Positions 36,422 through 45,140 of a stretch of DNA of 64,000 nt are shown here, in pieces. The notes beneath the pieces were generated by a model. That model had not been told where the DNA came from and made no database searches. It saw only the letters and a list, made by a program, of their open reading frames with translations. The DNA comes from Nonomuraea endophytica (GTDB lineage Bacteria > Actinomycetota > Actinomycetes > Streptosporangiales > Streptosporangiaceae), in NCBI RefSeq assembly GCF_014203235.1, contig NZ_JACHIN010000017.1:124001-188000 (forward strand), given 5' to 3'. Both the position numbers and the translations under genes were made by a program. Within the stretch, counting starts at the first letter, position 1. Every line of letters begins with the position of its first letter.

Positions 36422-38044
36422 ATGAACACGAAACGTGCTGGTCGTCGTGAGTGGACCGGTCTTGCGGTCCTCATCCTGCCGACCCTGCTGATCTCCATTG
36501 ACGTCTCCGTCCTGCACCTGGCCGTCCCGGCGCTGACCGAGGACCTGCGGCCCAGCGCCGCCCAGCTTTTGTGGATCAACGACATCTACGGCTTCCTCAT
36601 CGCCGGCTTTCTGATCACGATGGGCAACATCGGCGACCGGATCGGCCGCCGCAAACTGCTGCTGATCGGCGGGGCCGCCTTCGCCGCGGCCTCCGTGGTG
36701 GCCGCCTACGCGCCCAGCGCCGAGTTGCTCATCGCCGCGCGCGCCCTGCTCGGCGTCGCCGGCGCCACGCTGATGCCCTCGACGTTGTCGCTGATCAGGA
36801 ACATGTTCCATGACCCGGCGCAGCGGACCACCGCGATCAGCTTGTGGATGACCGGCTTCACCGCGGGCATGGTGCTCGGGCCCGTCGTCGGCGGGGCGTT
36901 GCTGGAGAACTTCTGGTGGGGTTCGGCGTTCCTGCTGGGCGTGCCGGTCATGGTGATCCTGCTGGTCGCCGGGCCGTTGCTGCTGCCCGAATACCGCGCG
37001 CCGAGCAGTGGCCGCGTCGACCTGGCCAGCGTGGTGCTCTCCGTCGCCGCCGTGCTCCTGGCCATCTACGGGGTCAAGGAGATCGCCACGCACGGCCCCA
37101 CCTGGCCGGCCGCCGTCACCCTCGTCGCGGGACTGGCCCTGGTCTTCGTGTTCATCCGCAGGCAGCGCGGGCTCGCCGACCCGCTGCTGGACATGAAGCT
37201 GTTCGCCGAGCGCCGGTTCAGCGCCGCGCTCGGGACGCTGATGCTCGTCATCCTGATCGGCCCGCCGCTGGGCCTGCTGGCCGGGCAGTACCTGCAGCTC
37301 GTCGAGGGCCTTTCCCCGCTGCAGGCGGGGCTCTGGGCGCTGCCGCCGAGCGTCGCCGTGATCATCGGCTTCATGGTCGCGCCGGTGCTGACCAGGAGGA
37401 TCCGTCCCGGGTACGTGGCCGGTGGCGGGCTGGTCGTCGGCGCCGTCGGAGTCGCCCTGCTCACCCAGGTGGAGGCGGGCGGCGGTGTGACGCTCCTGGT
37501 CGGCGGCCAGGTGCTGTTCTTCCTGGGCGCCTCGCCGCTGCTGGTCGTCGGCACCGACCTGGTCGTGGGGGCCGCGCCGCCGGAGCAGTCCGGCTCGGCC
37601 GCCGCGCTGTCGGAGACCGGCCAGGAGTTCGGCGGCGCGCTGGGGCTGGCCATCTTCGGCAGCCTGGCCGCCGCCGTCTACCAGGGCAGCCTGGAACTGC
37701 CCGACGGCGTGTCCCGGCAGGCCGCGCTCGACACGCTGGGCGGGGCCCTGTCGGCCGCGCAGGACCTCCCCGCTGCCGCCGGGAGCGCGCTGGCGAACGC
37801 CGCCCGCGAGGCGTTCACCACCAGCGTCAACGTCGCCGCCGGTGCCGGGGTCGTGCTCCTGCTGGCCGCCGCTCTGTTGTCGGCCGTGGCCCTGCGCATG
37901 GTCCCGCCGACGGGCACTCGGCCGGAGCCCGCCCCGGACGAGCACCCCGTTTCGGACGATCAGCCCGCCCCGGACGATCAGCCCGCCCCGGACAAGCAGC
38001 CCGTTTCGGACAAGCAGCCCGTTTCGGATCAGGTGGCCCGGTAG
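36422..38044 (+). CDS. MFS drug exporter, DHA2 (14-helix) family
   Basis: A 540-residue transporter with 14 predicted helices. Motif A GNIGDRIGRRKLLL and motif C-like GPVVGGALLENFWW are present, as in EmrB/QacA proton-driven exporters. The cytoplasmic C-terminus ends in six-residue repeats of the APDDQP/VSDKQP type. ATG 36422 lacks a Shine-Dalgarno sequence and sits directly behind a MerR-type promoter. The 3' end overlaps the convergent AfsR-like gene by 16 bp. Confidence 0.9.
   Translation: MNTKRAGRREWTGLAVLILPTLLISIDVSVLHLAVPALTEDLRPSAAQLLWINDIYGFLIAGFLITMGNIGDRIGRRKLLLIGGAAFAAASVVAAYAPSAELLIAARALLGVAGATLMPSTLSLIRNMFHDPAQRTTAISLWMTGFTAGMVLGPVVGGALLENFWWGSAFLLGVPVMVILLVAGPLLLPEYRAPSSGRVDLASVVLSVAAVLLAIYGVKEIATHGPTWPAAVTLVAGLALVFVFIRRQRGLADPLLDMKLFAERRFSAALGTLMLVILIGPPLGLLAGQYLQLVEGLSPLQAGLWALPPSVAVIIGFMVAPVLTRRIRPGYVAGGGLVVGAVGVALLTQVEAGGGVTLLVGGQVLFFLGASPLLVVGTDLVVGAAPPEQSGSAAALSETGQEFGGALGLAIFGSLAAAVYQGSLELPDGVSRQAALDTLGGALSAAQDLPAAAGSALANAAREAFTTSVNVAAGAGVVLLLAAALLSAVALRMVPPTGTRPEPAPDEHPVSDDQPAPDDQPAPDKQPVSDKQPVSDQVAR
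37926..38036 (+). repeat. 18-bp tandem repeats in the exporter C-terminus
   Basis: Units like CCGGACGATCAGCCCGCC recur in direct succession with a few substitutions, encoding the six-residue acidic/Pro repeats at the end of the transporter. They run up to the stop and slightly into the end of the opposing gene. Confidence 0.75.
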
Positions 38045-41000
38045 GCCAGGTCGAGGGCGTCGGACAGAGGCAGGGCGGCCCCCCGGGCACGGGCCGACAT
38101 ATAGGGCTGCTCGCCCAGCCCCGCCAGCGCGTGGGCGGCGATCCGGTCCACGTCGCCCCGCTCGCCCGGCGGCAACGGCGCCCCGGACCCCTCCCGCAGC
38201 GCGGTCGCCTGTCCGAGCAGCGCCGCCGCCTCCTCATGCCGTCCCTGGAGCGCCCTGGCCCCGGCCACGCCCTCCAGGGACAGCGCGATCGCCCGGGGAT
38301 CACCCACGGCCCGTGCCGCCGCCAGCCCGTCGAGATGCGAGGCCACCGCGACGTCCGCATGCACCAGCGCGGCAGCAGGCCGATCAACCCCGAAACCCGA
38401 GCTGTCCTGGCCTGTTGTGGCGGTCAGGATGGCGTGGCCGCGTAGTTCGGCGATGAAGCCGAGCTCGGCCAGGATCAGCGCCGCCCCCGGCTCGCCGGCC
38501 ACCTCGCGCACCCAGCCCAGCCAGCGCCGCAGGTGCCGCTCGGCGTCGTCCAGCCGCCCCTGCCGCCGGGCCGACAGCGCCAGCCCGACCTCCGCGTCCT
38601 CCTCCGCCGGCCGGTTGGCCTGCTCGACCGCGCGCCTGCGGGAACGTTCGTGGTAGTCGTCGGCCAGCGCGTAGTCGCCCTCCAGCAGCGCGATCCGCCC
38701 GAGCTTGGACAGGATCGAGGTGACGTCGCTCCACAACCCGAGCTCCTCGGCCACCCGCAGCCCCTCGCGCCGCAGTTCGGCCGCCCGCGCGTAGTCGCCG
38801 ACGATCTCGGCCAGCGAGCTGAGCACCTCGGCGGCCCGGGTCTGCCCCCACCGGTCACCGGCGAGCTTGAACAGCTCCAGGCTCCGCTCGGCGTCGGCCC
38901 GCAGCTCGGCCAGTTCGCCGCGCATCATCGCCCGTTTGGCCCGCACGCTGAGCGCCGCCGCCTCGCCCCACGCGTCGCCGATCTCCACGAACGTCGCCAG
39001 CGCCGGGCCGATCAGCGAGTCGCTGCACTCCGGGCTCTCGAACCCGAACAGCGCCATCCCCAGGAACCACCCCAGCCTGGCCCGTCGCCCGGGATCGTCG
39101 ATCTTGCCCAGCTCGGCCGGATCGAGGTCGACGGGATCGCCCATCGACAGCGCCACCCCGGCCCACCACATCCGCGTCTCCGGCTCCTCGGCCAGCGACA
39201 GCGCCGTCTCCAGCGACCGGCGCGCCTCGCCCAGCCGGCCGCGCAGCACCCAATACCAGGCCAGCGCCCGCACCAGCCGGTGCGCCTGCTCAGCCAGCCC
39301 CGTCGCGGCCGCGGTGTCGAGCGCCGCGCGCAGGTTGGCGGCCTCGGTGTCGAGCGTGTCGAGCCAGCGCTGCTGGTCATGCCCGCGCAGGTGAGGTTCG
39401 GCCCGCTCGGCCAGTGCGACGTGGTGGTCGAGATGGCGCCGGCGTACCCGGTCGGACTCGCCCGCCTCCGCCAGCCGTTCGGCCGAGTAGGCGGCGACGG
39501 ACTCCAGCAGCCGGAACCGCGCCCCGCCCACCACGAGCGAGCGGTCGACCAGCCTGGCCAGCAGGTCGAGCACGTCGTGGCCGGGCTCGGCGCACACCTG
39601 CTCCGCCGCCTCCAGCGTGCACCCGTCAGCGTGTACGGCCAGCCTGCGCAACACCAGCCGCTCCGGCTCCGTCAGCAGGTCCCAGCTCCAGTCGATCATC
39701 GCCCGGAGCGTCCGCTGCCGCTCGGGCGCGTCCCGCATGCCGTTGCTGAGCAGCCGGAACCGGTCGTCCAGCCGGTCGGCGAGCCGGCGCGGTGACAGAG
39801 CGCGCGCCCGCGCGGCGGCCAGCTCGACCGCCAGCGGGATCCCGTCGAGGCGGGCGCAGATCTCGGCCACCGCGGCGTCGCCAGCCAGCCCGCCGCCCGC
39901 GCGCACGCTGAACAGCTCGATCGCCGCCTCCGGCGCGAGCGGCGGCACGCTCCAGGCGCTCTCGCCGCTGACCCGCAGCGTCTCCTGGCTGGTGGCCAGC
40001 ACGCGCAGCTCCGGCGCGGCCTGCAACAGGCGGCGGGTCAGCGGCGCGACCTGCTCGACCACGTGCTCGCAGTTGTCCAGGACGAGCAGGGCGCGCTTGC
40101 CGGCCAGGGCGGCGGCGACCCGGTGGGCGACGGACTCGTGCCCGTGGTCGGGCAGCCCGAGCACCTCGCCCACGATCGCCGCAACGCACCGGTCGTCGCG
40201 CAGCGGGCGCACGGGCGCGAGCTCCACCAGCCAGGTGCCGTCGGGGAAGGACTGGGCCGAGGCGGCGGCAGCGGCCAGGGCCAGCCGGGTCTTGCCGACG
40301 CCGCCGGGACCGGTGAGCGTGACCAGGCGGTTGTCGGCCAGCAGCGCTCGCACCTCGGCCACCGCGCCGTCGCGGCCGATGAGGTCGGTGAGCGGCGCGG
40401 GCAGGTTGCTCTGGGCGCGCGCGGGCGCCTGCAGGGCCGGGTCCTGGCGCAGGATCCGGGCGTGCAGGTCGGCGAGCTCGGGTGACGGGTCGAGGCCCAG
40501 CTCTTCGGCCAGGCGTTCGCGCAGGTCGGCGTAGGCGGCCAGGGCCTCGCTCTGGCGGCCCTGCCGGTAGAGGGCGCGGATGTGCGCGGCGCGCAGCCGT
40601 TCGCGCAGGGGGTGTTCGGCGACCAGGTCGGCGACCTCGACCGGCTCGCCCAGGGTCAGCCGCAGCTCGGCCAGCTCTTCCAGCGCGGACAGGCGCTGCT
40701 CCTCCAGCTTGGCCGCCGCCGGGCGCACCACGTCGTGGTCGGACTGACCGGCGAAGGCGGGCCCGCGCCAGAGGCCGAGCGCCTGGACCAGCGTGTCGGC
40801 ACGGGCCCTGGCGTCGGGGGTGGGCGCGGCGAGCAGCGCCTGGAAACGTTCGGCGTCGACGGCGGCGGCGGGCACGTCGAGCACGTATCCGGCGGCGCGG
40901 AACTTGATCGCGTCGCGGTCGGCCAGCGCCCCGCGCAGCTGGGAGACCTTCACCCGCAGCGCGGCGAGGGCGTCACGCGGCGGCCGCCCGCCCCACAGCT

Positions 41001-41145
41001 CCTCGACCAGCCGGTCGGCGGAGACCGGCCGCCCGCGATGCACCAGCAGCCCCGCCAGCAGCAGCCGGACCTTCGCCTCCCGCACCGTGAGCGGCTCCCC
41101 GGCGGCCCCCCACACCTCCAGGGGCCCCAGCACCCCGAACCGCAT
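38029..41145 (-). CDS. AfsR/SARP-like transcriptional regulator with NB-ARC and TPR domains
   Basis: A 1038-residue protein. It has an OmpR-type winged helix (about residues 1-95) and a bacterial transcriptional activation domain (100-245). An NTPase follows, with Walker A GPGGVGKTRLAL and the RALLVLDNCEHVV Walker B region (260-500). Then come winged-helix and many helical TPR-like repeats. Such proteins activate secondary-metabolite or stress genes. It is divergent from the imine-reductase-like gene and convergent with the exporter. No biosynthetic core genes are adjacent. Confidence 0.9.
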   Translation of the reverse strand: MRFGVLGPLEVWGAAGEPLTVREAKVRLLLAGLLVHRGRPVSADRLVEELWGGRPPRDALAALRVKVSQLRGALADRDAIKFRAAGYVLDVPAAAVDAERFQALLAAPTPDARARADTLVQALGLWRGPAFAGQSDHDVVRPAAAKLEEQRLSALEELAELRLTLGEPVEVADLVAEHPLRERLRAAHIRALYRQGRQSEALAAYADLRERLAEELGLDPSPELADLHARILRQDPALQAPARAQSNLPAPLTDLIGRDGAVAEVRALLADNRLVTLTGPGGVGKTRLALAAAAASAQSFPDGTWLVELAPVRPLRDDRCVAAIVGEVLGLPDHGHESVAHRVAAALAGKRALLVLDNCEHVVEQVAPLTRRLLQAAPELRVLATSQETLRVSGESAWSVPPLAPEAAIELFSVRAGGGLAGDAAVAEICARLDGIPLAVELAAARARALSPRRLADRLDDRFRLLSNGMRDAPERQRTLRAMIDWSWDLLTEPERLVLRRLAVHADGCTLEAAEQVCAEPGHDVLDLLARLVDRSLVVGGARFRLLESVAAYSAERLAEAGESDRVRRRHLDHHVALAERAEPHLRGHDQQRWLDTLDTEAANLRAALDTAAATGLAEQAHRLVRALAWYWVLRGRLGEARRSLETALSLAEEPETRMWWAGVALSMGDPVDLDPAELGKIDDPGRRARLGWFLGMALFGFESPECSDSLIGPALATFVEIGDAWGEAAALSVRAKRAMMRGELAELRADAERSLELFKLAGDRWGQTRAAEVLSSLAEIVGDYARAAELRREGLRVAEELGLWSDVTSILSKLGRIALLEGDYALADDYHERSRRRAVEQANRPAEEDAEVGLALSARRQGRLDDAERHLRRWLGWVREVAGEPGAALILAELGFIAELRGHAILTATTGQDSSGFGVDRPAAALVHADVAVASHLDGLAAARAVGDPRAIALSLEGVAGARALQGRHEEAAALLGQATALREGSGAPLPPGERGDVDRIAAHALAGLGEQPYMSARARGAALPLSDALDLAYRAT

Positions 41146-41203
41146 AATCCCCCCATAACTCGCTCAGAAGCCGACCATAACCCCACGCCAGCACGCTGGA
41201 GCC

Positions 41204-42064
41204 ATGACTGAGATTTCGATCGTCGGCCTGGGCCTCATGGGCACCGCGCTGGCCGGGACCCTGCTCAAGGCCGGGCATGAGGTCACCGTATGGAACCGCA
41301 CCGACAGTAAGACGGAACCCCTGGTCGCGATGGGTGCCAGGCGCGCCGCGAACCTCGCGGAGGCGGTCCGGCCGGGATCGCTGGTGATCGTGTGCGTCCT
41401 CGACTACGACACCGTCCACGGGCTGCTCGGGCAGACGGAGCTGCGGGGCGTGACGCTGGTCAACCTGACCAGCGGGCGGCCCGAGGAGGCCCGCCGTACC
41501 GCGGAGTGGGCGGAGGCGCGCGGGGCCGGCTACCTCGACGGCGGCGTGATGGCGGTTCCCCAGATGATCGGCGCGCCCGGCGCGCTGATCCTTTACAGCG
41601 GGTCCAGGGAGGTGTTCGACCGCTTCGCCGAGCCACTGGGTCAGCTGGCCGAAGCGCGGTTCGTGGACACGGACCCGGGGCTCGCGCCGTTGCTGGACAT
41701 GGCCATGCTGACCGGTATGTACGGGCAGATCGCGGGCATCACGCAAGGGTTCGCGCTGGTGCGCTCGGCCGGTCTGCCGCTGCGGGACTTCGCCTCGACG
41801 CTGCTGGTGCCGTGGTTGCGCGCGATGGGTGAACTGGCGCACCGCTGGGCGGAGGAGGTCGACGCCGGGCAGTGGGGCACGGACGTGGCCAACCTGGGCG
41901 TGAACAAGGTCGCCCTCGACAGCATCGCGCTGGCCATGCGGGAGCAGGGCATCGAGGGCAACCTGCTGGCGCCGTTCAAGCATCTGGTGGACAAGCGGGT
42001 CGCCGACGGGCACCAGGACCAGGGCCTGCAGAGCCTCGTCGAGGAGCTCCACCCGGGCCGTTAG
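41204..42064 (+). CDS. Imine-reductase-like NAD(P)-dependent oxidoreductase
   Basis: A 286-residue protein of the 6-phosphogluconate/beta-hydroxyacid dehydrogenase superfamily. The Rossmann motif is GLGLMGTALAGTLL, with VWNRTDSK at the cofactor 2'-phosphate site. NLTSGRPEEARRTAEWA and DGGVMAVPQMIG are typical of bacterial imine reductases, which reduce cyclic imines with NADPH. ATG start. It is divergent from the AfsR-like gene, and 58 bp of shared promoter suggests control by it. The stop overlaps the mak stop by 4 bp. Confidence 0.8.
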   Translation: MTEISIVGLGLMGTALAGTLLKAGHEVTVWNRTDSKTEPLVAMGARRAANLAEAVRPGSLVIVCVLDYDTVHGLLGQTELRGVTLVNLTSGRPEEARRTAEWAEARGAGYLDGGVMAVPQMIGAPGALILYSGSREVFDRFAEPLGQLAEARFVDTDPGLAPLLDMAMLTGMYGQIAGITQGFALVRSAGLPLRDFASTLLVPWLRAMGELAHRWAEEVDAGQWGTDVANLGVNKVALDSIALAMREQGIEGNLLAPFKHLVDKRVADGHQDQGLQSLVEELHPGR

Positions 42065-43401
42065 CCGAAGGCGGCCAGCGGGATGGAGATCCAGGAGGGG
42101 CGGTTGCGCGCCTCGTAGACCACCTCGTAGACGGCCTTGCCCAGCTCGAAGGCGCGCAGCAGCGGCTCCTGAGTGGCGTCCAGGTTGCCGCCGCCGCTCT
42201 TGTACCCGGTCAGGAACGCCTCCCGGTTGTGCGCCGACCAGTCGGCGGCCCGGGGCTCCAGGCGGTCCGCCTCGGGGTGGCCGGCCAGCAGGTGGCGGGC
42301 GGCGTAGTCGAAGGAGCGCAGCATCCCGGCCACGTCGCGCAGCGGCGAGGACAGGGCCTTGCGCTCGCCCAGCGGCTGGCCGGGCTCGCCCTCGAAGTCC
42401 AGGATGATCCACTCGGTGGTCGTGCGCATGACCTGGCCGAGGTGGTAGTCGCCGTGCACGCGCTGGATGGGCACCTCGACGGCCACCTCGTCCAGGTCCT
42501 GGAAGGCGGCCTCGATCGGCCCGGCGTGCTCGCGCAGCACCGGCACCTCGGCGACGGCCCGGCCCAGGCGGCGGCGGAAGTCCTCGGCCATGCGCTTGAT
42601 CTCGTGCGGCTCCACGGTCGAGGTCGGGAAGGCGGCGGCCAGCTCCACGTGGATGCGCGCGGTTGCGGCGCCCAGCCGTTCCGCCTCGGCGGCGAAGTCG
42701 CCGCCCGCCTCGGCCGCGAGCACGCGCTCGCCGGACTCGGCCACGGGCTCGGGCATGGCGTACAGGTCGCGGACGCTGGCGAGGGCCAGGTCCCAGCCGT
42801 CGTTGGCGGTCGCGAGGAACTCCTGCATGATCGCGAACGTGGTCGCGGTCCCGTCGAGCTCACCCTCGATCCACCCGTACGGCTGCGCGATGTGCGGCGC
42901 GTTCCTGGCGGCCAGGGCCCGGACGATCTCCAGCTCCGGGTTCACGCCGGGGATGAGCCGCCGGAAGAGCTTGCAGATGTACGCGTCGCCGTACACCAGA
43001 GAGGTGTTGGACTGTTCGGCGCCCAGCACGAGGCTGCGCGGGGAGGTGTCGAGGGTGACGCCGGGGACGTGGCGCAGGCGCAGGCCGCCGGTGGAGGCGT
43101 CGCGGGCCATGCCGTCGAGCAGCCAGCCGGTGCGGTCGAAGTCGTGTGCCGCGTCGTAGTGGTATCTGCCGTCGATGACGCCTATCAGGGCATGCGACAG
43201 CCTTTCCGGGAGTTCGTCACGGATGCCGAGCAGGAGCTGGTAGCGCTCGCGGGAGCCGTCCTGCCAGACCGCGAAGATCACGTGCTGGAGTCCCGGCTCC
43301 AGCACGACGTCGGAGTCGACCGACACCGAGTCGATCGGGCGCCCCTTGCCGCCGAACCAGCGCTGCTGTGGTAGCCATGCGGCAAGGAGCTGCTCCAGCA
43401 C
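42061..43401 (-). CDS. mak: Maltokinase
   Basis: A 446-residue kinase with an N-terminal cap domain (LAAWLPQQRWFGGKGR) and aminoglycoside-phosphotransferase-like catalytic lobe. The catalytic loop is QRVHGDYHLGQV and the metal Asp is in ILDFEGEPGQP. It phosphorylates maltose from TreS to maltose-1-phosphate, the GlgE donor precursor. GTG start with GGAG upstream. It begins 3 nt after the treS stop. Confidence 0.93.
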   Translation of the reverse strand: MLEQLLAAWLPQQRWFGGKGRPIDSVSVDSDVVLEPGLQHVIFAVWQDGSRERYQLLLGIRDELPERLSHALIGVIDGRYHYDAAHDFDRTGWLLDGMARDASTGGLRLRHVPGVTLDTSPRSLVLGAEQSNTSLVYGDAYICKLFRRLIPGVNPELEIVRALAARNAPHIAQPYGWIEGELDGTATTFAIMQEFLATANDGWDLALASVRDLYAMPEPVAESGERVLAAEAGGDFAAEAERLGAATARIHVELAAAFPTSTVEPHEIKRMAEDFRRRLGRAVAEVPVLREHAGPIEAAFQDLDEVAVEVPIQRVHGDYHLGQVMRTTTEWIILDFEGEPGQPLGERKALSSPLRDVAGMLRSFDYAARHLLAGHPEADRLEPRAADWSAHNREAFLTGYKSGGGNLDATQEPLLRAFELGKAVYEVVYEARNRPSWISIPLAAFG

Positions 43402-43404
43402 GTC

Positions 43405-45117
43405 TTACTCCTCCTGGGCTCTGGCCGGTGGGAGAGTGAACCAGTAGAACCCATGCCCAGGAAGCGTCAAAAGATACGGAAGTTCGCCAATCGGTGGGAA
43501 AGGTACCCCGCCCATGGTCTCGACCGGTGAGACGCCGGTGAATCTGCGCAGGTCCAGCTCGACCGGCTGGGGGAAGCGCGAGAGGTTGTTGACGCACAAC
43601 ATGCGGTCGTCGCCCAGCTCGCGCACGAAGGCCAGCACGCTCGGGTTGGAGGAGTTCAGCTCGATGAACTCGCCCAGGCCGAAGACCGGATGCCGCTTGC
43701 GGATCTCGATCATGCGCTTGGTCCAGTGGAGCAGCGAGCCGCCGTTCTTCTGCTGGGCCTCGACGTTGATGGCCTGGTAGCCGTAGATCGGGTCCATGAT
43801 GACCGGCAGGTAGAGCCGCCCCGGGTCGCAGTCGGAGAAGCCCGCGTTGCGGTCGGGGTCCCACTGCATCGGGGTGCGGACGCCGTCGCGGTCGCCGAGC
43901 CAGATGTTGTCCCCCATGCCGATCTCGTCGCCGTAGTACAACACGGGCGAGCCGGGCAGTGACAGCAGCAACGCCGTGAACAGCTCGATCTGGTTGCGGT
44001 CGTTCTCCAGCAGCGGTGCCAGCCGCCGCCGGATGCCGACGTTGGCGCGCATGCGCGGGTCCTTGGCGTACTCGGAGTACATGTAGTCGCGTTCCTCGTC
44101 CGTGACCATCTCGAGCGTCAGCTCGTCGTGGTTGCGGAGGAAGATGCCCCACTGGCAGTTCTCCGGGATCTTCGGCGTCTGGGCCAGGATCTCGGAGATC
44201 GGGTAGCGCGACTCCCGTCGTACCGCCATGAAGATGCGCGGCATCAGCGGGAAGTGGAAGGCCATGTGGCACTCGTCGCCGCCGCCCACCGGGTCGCCGA
44301 AGTACTCCACCACGTCCGATGGCCACTGGTTGGCCTCGGCCAGCAGGACGCGGTCGGGGTAGAGGCGGTCGACCTCGGCCCGCACCCGCTTGAGGTAGGC
44401 ATGGGTCTTCGGCAGGTTCTCGCAGTTGGTGCCATCCTCCTCGAACAGGTAGGGGATGGCGTCCATGCGGAAACCGTCGATGCCGAGGTCGAGCCAGAAG
44501 CGCAGGACCTCCAGCATCGCCTCCTGCACGGCCGGGTTCTCGTAGTTGAGGTCCGGCTGGTGGTGGAAGAAGCGGTGCCAGTAGTACTGGCCGCGCACGG
44601 GGTCGTAGGTCCAGTTGGACGTCTCGGTGTCGATGAAGATGATCCGGGCGTCCTGGTACTTCTCATCGGAGTCGTTCCAGACGTAGAAGTCGCCGAACGG
44701 TCCCTCGGGGTCGTGCCGGGAGGCCTGGAACCAGGGGTGGGCGTCGCTGGTGTGGTTCATCACCAGGTCGGCGACGACCCGCATGCCGCGCTTGTGTGCC
44801 TCGTCGACCAGCTTCACGAAGTCCCCGAGGTCCCCGAACTCCGGGAGGATCTTCATGAAGTCGGCGATGTCGTAGCCGCCGTCGCGCAGCGGCGACTCGT
44901 ACAAGGGCAACAGCCACAGACAGTCGACACCCAGCCACTGAAGGTAGTCGAGCCGCTGGATGAGGCCCTTGATGTCGCCTGTCCCGTCTCCGTTGGAGTC
45001 GGCGAAACCCCGGATGAGCACCTCGTAGAAGACCGCGCGTTTGTACCAGTGGGGGTCGCGGGGCTTTTCCTCGTCGAAGGTGTTGGGGATGGCAGCGGAG
45101 TTCACGGTGTCTGACAA
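43405..45117 (-). CDS. treS: Trehalose synthase / maltose alpha-D-glucosyltransferase
   Basis: A 570-residue GH13_16 enzyme. The nucleophile Asp is in [15 protein letters not shown], the acid Glu in LLAEANQWP, and the transition-state Asp in [11 protein letters not shown]. It interconverts trehalose and maltose. Unlike some actinobacterial fusions, no maltokinase domain is attached. TTG 45117 is chosen because GGGGAG lies six nt upstream. It is 23 nt downstream of glgE in the same operon. Confidence 0.92.
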   Translation of the reverse strand: MSDTVNSAAIPNTFDEEKPRDPHWYKRAVFYEVLIRGFADSNGDGTGDIKGLIQRLDYLQWLGVDCLWLLPLYESPLRDGGYDIADFMKILPEFGDLGDFVKLVDEAHKRGMRVVADLVMNHTSDAHPWFQASRHDPEGPFGDFYVWNDSDEKYQDARIIFIDTETSNWTYDPVRGQYYWHRFFHHQPDLNYENPAVQEAMLEVLRFWLDLGIDGFRMDAIPYLFEEDGTNCENLPKTHAYLKRVRAEVDRLYPDRVLLAEANQWPSDVVEYFGDPVGGGDECHMAFHFPLMPRIFMAVRRESRYPISEILAQTPKIPENCQWGIFLRNHDELTLEMVTDEERDYMYSEYAKDPRMRANVGIRRRLAPLLENDRNQIELFTALLLSLPGSPVLYYGDEIGMGDNIWLGDRDGVRTPMQWDPDRNAGFSDCDPGRLYLPVIMDPIYGYQAINVEAQQKNGGSLLHWTKRMIEIRKRHPVFGLGEFIELNSSNPSVLAFVRELGDDRMLCVNNLSRFPQPVELDLRRFTGVSPVETMGGVPFPPIGELPYLLTLPGHGFYWFTLPPARAQEE

Positions 45118-45140
45118 GTTGGACTCCCCGAAAGGCTTCG

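Noticed and set aside
33820-42064. Integrative mobile element between mak and glgB
   Set aside because: No integrase, transposase, att-like repeats or tRNA was found at the edges. Only the interruption itself is reported.
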